Assembly (NCBI GenBank): GCA_001515205.2
Contig: LQMQ01000057.1
Coordinates: forward strand, 1-37,878
Direction: 5' to 3'
DNA from: Candidatus Hadarchaeum yellowstonense
Lineage (GTDB): Archaea; Hadarchaeota; Hadarchaeia; Hadarchaeales; Hadarchaeaceae
DNA length: 37,878 nucleotides
Below the pieces are notes generated by a model that saw nothing but the letters and a program-made list of their open reading frames with translations, ran no database searches and was not told where the DNA came from. Every line of letters starts with the position of its first letter. The stretch's first letter is position 1. Of the stretch, positions 33,454-37,878 are shown one piece after another. The position numbers and the translations under genes are program-made.

Positions 33454-36117
33454 TTAGGCTACGGTGTAAGACTTTGCTTCCTTTGACTTCAGCGCGGCGT
33501 GAGCGGCCGCCAGTCTTGCCACTGGTATTCGGAAGGGAGAACAGGAGACATAGTTCAACCCCAGCTCATGACAGAACTCGATTGAGGACGGGTCTCCGCC
33601 GTGCTCGCCGCAAATGCCTATCTCCAGATCAGGCCTTTTGCCCCTGCCCAGCTCCACCGCTATTTTCATGAGCTTGCCCACCCCTTTCCGGTCCAGCCGC
33701 TGGAAGGGATCTGCCTCAAGTATTCCTTTCTCAATGTACTGGAAGAGAAATCTGCCCTCGGCGTCATCCCGGGAGTAAGCGTAGACCATCTGGGTAAGAT
33801 CATTCGTCCCAAAGGAGAAGAACTCCGCATATTCCGCAATCTCGTCTGCAGTAAGCGCCGCACGGGGGACCTCGATCATGGTGCCGAACTTGTATTTCAG
33901 ATCCACACCATGTTTCTGCATCACCTCATGCGCGACCTTCTCCAGCTGCTCCCTGACCAGCTTCAACTCGTTGACATGGCCCACTAGTGGTATCATTATT
34001 TCCGGCTTGGGATTCTTGCCCTCGCGCTTGAGCTCGCAGGCTGCCTCAAAAATAGCCCTGACCTGCATTTCATTGATCTCCGGGTAGATGATGCCCAGCC
34101 TGCAGCCGCGAAGGCCCATCATGGGGTTGGCCTCGCGCATTCCTTCGACCCTCTTGAGCAGCTCCTCTTTCTCCCTGAGCTTCTCAGGATCAGAACCCCT
34201 GAGCCTGAGCTCGATTACCTCCTCCAGCAGTTTTTCGTATCTTGGCAGAAATTCGTGTAAGGGTGGGTCCAGCAGCCTGATGATCACAGGCAGACCATCC
34301 ATCACTTCCAAGATCTCCTTAAAGTCATTCTTTTGTATCTGGAGAAGCTTTTCTAAGGGTTTTTGCCTCTCCTCCTTGGTCTCCGCCAGGATCATCTCGT
34401 GAACAAGCGGCAGCCTGTCCTCTTCAAAAAACATGTGCTCGGTGCGGCATAACCCAATCCCTTGGGCCCCAAGCTCCCTAGCTTTTCTCGCGTCTCGCGG
34501 GTAATCGGCATTGGCCCAGTTTTGTAGCTTTTTCACCTCATCAGCGAAGGAAAGAATGGCCAGGAGCTCCGGCGACATCTTGGGCTCAATCAGGGGGGCT
34601 GCCCCTAAAATGACCTCCCCGGTGGTTCCGTTTATCGTTATCAAATCCCCCTCTTTAACCACCGTTCCGTCCACTTCAAAGAGCCTGGCATCGACGTCAA
34701 TCTTTATGCTCTCACAACCCACCACCGCCGGCTTGCCCAGTCCCCGCGTCACCACGGCTGCATGGCTGGTGACCCCACCTCTGGAGGTCAAGACACCCTG
34801 AGAAGCGATGATGCCACCAACGTCGTCGGGGCTGGTCTCTGGTCTCACGAGAATAACTTTTTCCCCAGCCTTGCCCATCTCCTTGGCCCGCTCGGAATCG
34901 AAAACCGCCTTACCTACCGCAGCCCCGGGGCTGGCGTTCAACCCCTTGGCTATGACGGTAACTTTGGCCTGGGGATCAACCTGCTTGTGCAGAAGTTGCT
35001 CGATGTGGCTCGGCTCAATGCGCAACAGGGCCTCCTCCTTTGTAATCAGGCCCTCCATCACCATGTCAACCGCTATCTTGACCGCCGCCTGCGCCGTGCG
35101 CTTGCCGGCTCTCGTCTGTAGCATGTAAAGCTTTCCCCGCTCAACGGTGAACTCAATATCCTGCATGTCCCGGTAGTGGCGCTCCAGCTTCTCCGCTATT
35201 TCCACCAGTTTATTGTAGATCTCAGGATACCTCCGTTTCAGGTCATCTATTTTGAGGGGGGTCCGTATACCGGCAACCACATCTTCTCCCTGAGCATTAA
35301 ACAAAAACTCACCAAACAGCTTGCGCTCGCCTGTTGATGGATCCCTGGTGAAAGCCACTCCTGTTCCCGAATCCTCGCCGATATTCCCGAAAACCATCGT
35401 TACCACGTTGACGGCGGTGCCGAGATAATCTGGAATCTTGTAAAATCTCCTGTATTCGATGGCTCGCTTGTTCTGCCAGGAAGCAAACACCGCTCCTATG
35501 GCCAACTCGAGCTGTTTAACTGGATCGCTGGGGAAATCTTGATGGGTCTCCTCCTTCACCAGCTGCTTGAACTTTTTAACAATCTCCTTGAGATCGGTGG
35601 CGGTGAGATCAGTATCAAACTTGGCGCCGACCTTTTTCTTCTGCTCCTCAAAGATCTCCTCAAATTTCTTGCCATCAACGCCCAAGACTATCTTGCCAAA
35701 CATCTGAATGAAACGACGATATGCATCATAGGCAAACCTCTCATTGTTTGTGAGCTTCGCCAGCCCCTCGACGGTTTCATCATTTAACCCGAGGTTGAGA
35801 ATCGTGTCCATCATACCCGGCATTGAATACATCGACCCGGAACGTATGGAAACCAGCAGCGGGTTTTTGGGATCACCGAAACCCTTGCCGGTGATCCTCT
35901 CCAGCTTTTTCATCGCCTCCATTACCTCATCCATCAGGCCGGCAGGAAGCTTTCCGCCGGCGTCATAGTACTGCTTGCAGACCTCAGTTGTAATTACAAA
36001 ACCCGGAGGCACGGGCAGTCCCAGCTGGGCCATGGTACACAGGCCGGCACCCTTGCCCCCCAGAAGCCTTTTGTTGGTGCCGTCTCCCTCGTCGAAAAAG
36101 TACAACCGCTTTGCCAT
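33454..36117 (-). CDS. ppdK: Pyruvate phosphate dikinase
   Basis: 887 aa from the ATG at 36117. The frame stays open to 36690, but that part is antisense to agmatinase and would contain the promoter, so it is left out. Interconverts pyruvate, ATP and phosphate with PEP, AMP and pyrophosphate. N-terminal ATP-grasp domain (LLGGKGAGLCTMAQLGLPVPPGF), swivelling phospho-histidine His452 in GGVTSHAAVVTRG, and the C-terminal PEP barrel with GICGEHGGDP. The length is normal. A TATA box (GACTTTTAAG) is at 36151-36160. Direction in the cell depends on energy state. Confidence 0.95.
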   Translation of the reverse strand: MAKRLYFFDEGDGTNKRLLGGKGAGLCTMAQLGLPVPPGFVITTEVCKQYYDAGGKLPAGLMDEVMEAMKKLERITGKGFGDPKNPLLVSIRSGSMYSMPGMMDTILNLGLNDETVEGLAKLTNNERFAYDAYRRFIQMFGKIVLGVDGKKFEEIFEEQKKKVGAKFDTDLTATDLKEIVKKFKQLVKEETHQDFPSDPVKQLELAIGAVFASWQNKRAIEYRRFYKIPDYLGTAVNVVTMVFGNIGEDSGTGVAFTRDPSTGERKLFGEFLFNAQGEDVVAGIRTPLKIDDLKRRYPEIYNKLVEIAEKLERHYRDMQDIEFTVERGKLYMLQTRAGKRTAQAAVKIAVDMVMEGLITKEEALLRIEPSHIEQLLHKQVDPQAKVTVIAKGLNASPGAAVGKAVFDSERAKEMGKAGEKVILVRPETSPDDVGGIIASQGVLTSRGGVTSHAAVVTRGLGKPAVVGCESIKIDVDARLFEVDGTVVKEGDLITINGTTGEVILGAAPLIEPKMSPELLAILSFADEVKKLQNWANADYPRDARKARELGAQGIGLCRTEHMFFEEDRLPLVHEMILAETKEERQKPLEKLLQIQKNDFKEILEVMDGLPVIIRLLDPPLHEFLPRYEKLLEEVIELRLRGSDPEKLREKEELLKRVEGMREANPMMGLRGCRLGIIYPEINEMQVRAIFEAACELKREGKNPKPEIMIPLVGHVNELKLVREQLEKVAHEVMQKHGVDLKYKFGTMIEVPRAALTADEIAEYAEFFSFGTNDLTQMVYAYSRDDAEGRFLFQYIEKGILEADPFQRLDRKGVGKLMKIAVELGRGKRPDLEIGICGEHGGDPSSIEFCHELGLNYVSCSPFRIPVARLAAAHAALKSKEAKSYTVA

Positions 36118-36213
36118 AGCATCCCTCAACAGGTTAAGCGTGCTACCAAACTTAAAAGTCTTTGCATCGATAGAGTTAAACATCAATGAAAAAAGGATGG
36201 TTTGTGAGAAAAA

Positions 36214-37095
36214 ATGAAATTTGAAGAAGTGACGCCGGTCAGACCGGGATTTGGCGGTTTTGATTTTCCCTACGAAAAGTCTCAAGTGGTCTTTCTGGGT
36301 GTACCTCTGGACATCACCTCGAGCTACCGTCCCGGCTATCGCTTTGCTCCGGCTAAAATAAGGGAAGCGTCGGCCAATATTGAAACCTATGTGATGTCGG
36401 CGGGTGTTGATGTCTTTGAGAAGCTTAACATTTCCGACCTCGGCGACATCGTCATCACGCCCACTGACCTGAAGCTGACTGGGGAAAAAATCACCCGGGT
36501 GGTTAAAAAAATTCTTCATGACGGGAAAATACCGGCGGTAATGGGGGGTGAACACACCATCTCCTATTTTGTCTTGAAGGCTTTTGACGATGTGACCGTC
36601 ATTCACCTTGACGCCCATAGAGATCTCCGCGATGAATACCTGGGCGACAGGCTGTGCCATGCGACGGTCATGCGCAGAGTGCTCGACCAACTGCCCGCTG
36701 ATCGGCTAATTCAACTGGGAGTGAGATCATGCTCCAAAGATGAAGCCGAATTTGCCGAAAATTCCGGAATCAGGGCCTATACTTCAGAACATCTGATTAA
36801 GGAGCCTGAAAAAATCATTGCCAATTTGAAAAAAATTGTGAAAAACTCAGAGGTCTACCTCTCCATAGACCTTGACGTTCTCGATCCGGCCTTTGCCCCC
36901 GGTGTTTCAACACCTGAACCCGGCGGAATATCCACAGTTGAACTTCTGCGACTTTTGCGGGAGCTGGGGAAGTTAAACATATCGGGCTTTGATGTCGTGG
37001 AACTGGTCCCACCACACGACGACGGAACGACATCCTTCGTCGCGGCAAGGATAATCTACGAACTGCTGGCCGCGCTCGGCTCTAAAAAACGATAA
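36214..37095 (+). CDS. speB: Agmatinase
   Basis: 293 aa of the ureohydrolase family. Splits agmatine to putrescine and urea. Manganese ligands lie in GGEHTIS, HLDAHRDL, and SIDLDVLDP. The combination with DEYLGDRLCHATVMRR fits archaeal agmatinases more than arginases. It diverges from ppdK across a 96-base gap and is followed at once by the convergent L10e gene. In archaea this step leads toward spermidine. Confidence 0.92.
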   Translation: MKFEEVTPVRPGFGGFDFPYEKSQVVFLGVPLDITSSYRPGYRFAPAKIREASANIETYVMSAGVDVFEKLNISDLGDIVITPTDLKLTGEKITRVVKKILHDGKIPAVMGGEHTISYFVLKAFDDVTVIHLDAHRDLRDEYLGDRLCHATVMRRVLDQLPADRLIQLGVRSCSKDEAEFAENSGIRAYTSEHLIKEPEKIIANLKKIVKNSEVYLSIDLDVLDPAFAPGVSTPEPGGISTVELLRLLRELGKLNISGFDVVELVPPHDDGTTSFVAARIIYELLAALGSKKR

Positions 37096-37096
37096 T

Positions 37097-37615
37097 TCAC
37101 TGGAGATATTCCTGGCCCTTTTCCACGATGATCTTCGCCTTGAAAGGAATTTTCAGATTGGCCCTGTGGAGAGCCTCCTTAGCCACCCTAGCAAACTCCT
37201 TTTTGCACCTCACCGTCATCAGTTTTTGACCAACGCTGACACGGGCAGCCGTCCCTATCGGCTTACCAAAGGCCTTTCTCATCCCATCGGAAACCCGGTC
37301 TGCGCCCGCCCCCATGACGATGGGATTCTCACGAAGAATTTGATGAGGGTAAACCCTGAGCTTTAAGTGGTAATTTTCCTTACCCACCTTTTGCTCCAAG
37401 AGCCGATTGGCAGCAACCCTTGCCGCCTCGAGGCTGTTGTGCCTTATCTGACCAGCCTCCGTCAGAACCAACGACATCTCCACATCAAATTCCCCTTTAG
37501 GATTACCCATGTCAAAGAAAGTCACTCGTGAAGCGGGCACTCCCTTGACAAACTCACGCCTGGTGTAAGCTGGACCGCTAAATCTTCTATAGCTCCTGGC
37601 CGGTCTCAATGGCAT
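37097..37615 (-). CDS. rpl10e: Large-subunit ribosomal protein L10e (uL16)
   Basis: 172 aa from the ATG at 37615, preceded by GAGGTG; a GTG at 37624 is disfavoured because it overlaps that ribosome-binding site. Starts [10 protein letters not shown] and carries the uL16/L10e core ([45 protein letters not shown]). Archaeal and eukaryotic type. Binds near the 5S rRNA and tRNA A site. Confidence 0.95.
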   Translation of the reverse strand: MPLRPARSYRRFSGPAYTRREFVKGVPASRVTFFDMGNPKGEFDVEMSLVLTEAGQIRHNSLEAARVAANRLLEQKVGKENYHLKLRVYPHQILRENPIVMGAGADRVSDGMRKAFGKPIGTAARVSVGQKLMTVRCKKEFARVAKEALHRANLKIPFKAKIIVEKGQEYLQ

Positions 37616-37648
37616 TTTTAGCACCTCTTCAACTCATAATCTTCTCCC

Positions 37649-37658
37649 TATTTAATAG
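37649..37658 (-). promoter_or_regulatory. TATA box of rpl10e
   Basis: CTATTAAATA on the minus strand about 35-40 bases before the L10e ATG; a second, stronger-looking GATTATATAC is at 37690-37699. Confidence 0.45.
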
Positions 37659-37731
37659 ACTTGCCGCCCTCAAACGTTGTGGTACTGGGTATATAATCTT
37701 TTTAGTTGGGAAAGCGAGGACCAGCCTGCCT

Positions 37732-37878
37732 TCACTGGGCGTGGAGCTCAACGATATCTTTATCACCCAGCACGTAATCCCGCGTCACCTGCTGTCCGGG
37801 AAACTTGGTCGACCCCCACACCCGGGCAAACTTCAAATTTTTGGCAAGATCCTTGTGAACGAAACGGGCGACATCCAT
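37732..37878 (-). CDS. DRG-family GTPase, C-terminal TGS domain (partial)
   Basis: The last 48 codons of a gene entering from beyond the window edge, ending in TGA at 37732-37734. The translation has DVARFVHKDLAKNLKFARVWG, continuing into KFPGQQVTRDYVL and DKDIVELHA. This is the C-terminal TGS domain of DRG/OBG-like GTPases, where the HKDLAKN-RVWG-PGQ-V-L-D-DIVE pattern is typical. The GTPase domain itself is outside the window. Confidence 0.8.
   Translation of the reverse strand: MDVARFVHKDLAKNLKFARVWGSTKFPGQQVTRDYVLGDKDIVELHAQ

Noticed and set aside
36118-36690. 191-codon N-terminal extension of pyruvate phosphate dikinase
   Set aside because: It is antisense to agmatinase, contains the TATA box of ppdK, and the family begins at the ATG at 36117.

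Overview
The window looks like a chromosomal segment of a non-halophilic archaeon. The archaeal marks are an archaeal-type S-adenosylmethionine synthetase, an archaeosine-type tRNA-guanine transglycosylase, Alba, EF-2 with the diphthamide-site histidine, ribosomal protein L10e, a DUF1512 membrane protein, the thiolase/HMG-CoA synthase/DUF35 mevalonate triad, and many genes preceded by TATA boxes about 25-45 bases from the start codon. Start sites often carry GGTGA or GAGG ribosome-binding motifs. No methanogenesis marker gene lies in the window. Acetate/pyruvate enzymes, a ribose-1,5-bisphosphate isomerase and nickel uptake recall Hadarchaeota/Hadesarchaea or Thermococcus-like metabolism, but lineage below Archaea is a guess.

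Layout. 1-2217: an accessory-looking module with short GACA direct repeats on 10-bp phasing, a MerR/excisionase-type HTH protein, an ExeA/TniB-like AAA ATPase and a sigma-4-like HTH protein with its own palindromic operator candidate. 2303-5452: Alba, a zinc-ribbon/KH NusA-like protein, aspartyl-tRNA synthetase and tRNA m1A methyltransferase. 5479-9518 (minus): the DUF35-thiolase-HMG-CoA synthase operon and two HTH regulators. 9608-14118: metK, a short tRNA-guanine transglycosylase, an Lrp-type regulator, a small helical protein and ribose-1,5-bisphosphate isomerase. 14188-18266: an EF-Tu domain-2-like protein, a cbiM/PDGLE/cbiQ/cbiO transporter followed by NikR (read as nickel uptake) with a possible 46-codon ORF in the nikR leader, and an HD hydrolase. 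18296-25159: acetyl-CoA synthetase, phosphate transport (PiT plus DUF47), a small membrane protein, endonuclease III, aspartate kinase and a SWIM protein. 25204-29432: KsgA, EF-2 and DUF1512. 29515-33335: tRNA-Leu(CAG), an XRE regulator with a DUF2178 membrane protein, a small unknown protein, and an ADP-forming acyl-CoA synthetase fused to a GNAT domain. 33454-37878: pyruvate phosphate dikinase, agmatinase, L10e and the C-terminal TGS domain of a DRG-type GTPase cut by the window edge.

How the parts connect. Acetyl-CoA is made from acetate by the AMP-forming synthetase and interconverted with acetate by the ADP-forming enzyme. It feeds the mevalonate triad for isoprenoid lipids, while pyruvate phosphate dikinase links pyruvate to PEP. 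Ribose-1,5-bisphosphate isomerase implies nucleotide salvage toward a type III RubisCO elsewhere in the genome. The nickel importer with NikR suggests nickel enzymes such as hydrogenase or CO dehydrogenase. Nearly all genes are ordinary housekeeping; the least explained part is the first 2.2 kb. No insertion sequence, CRISPR array or rRNA was seen. There is no gene-free stretch over 300 bases.
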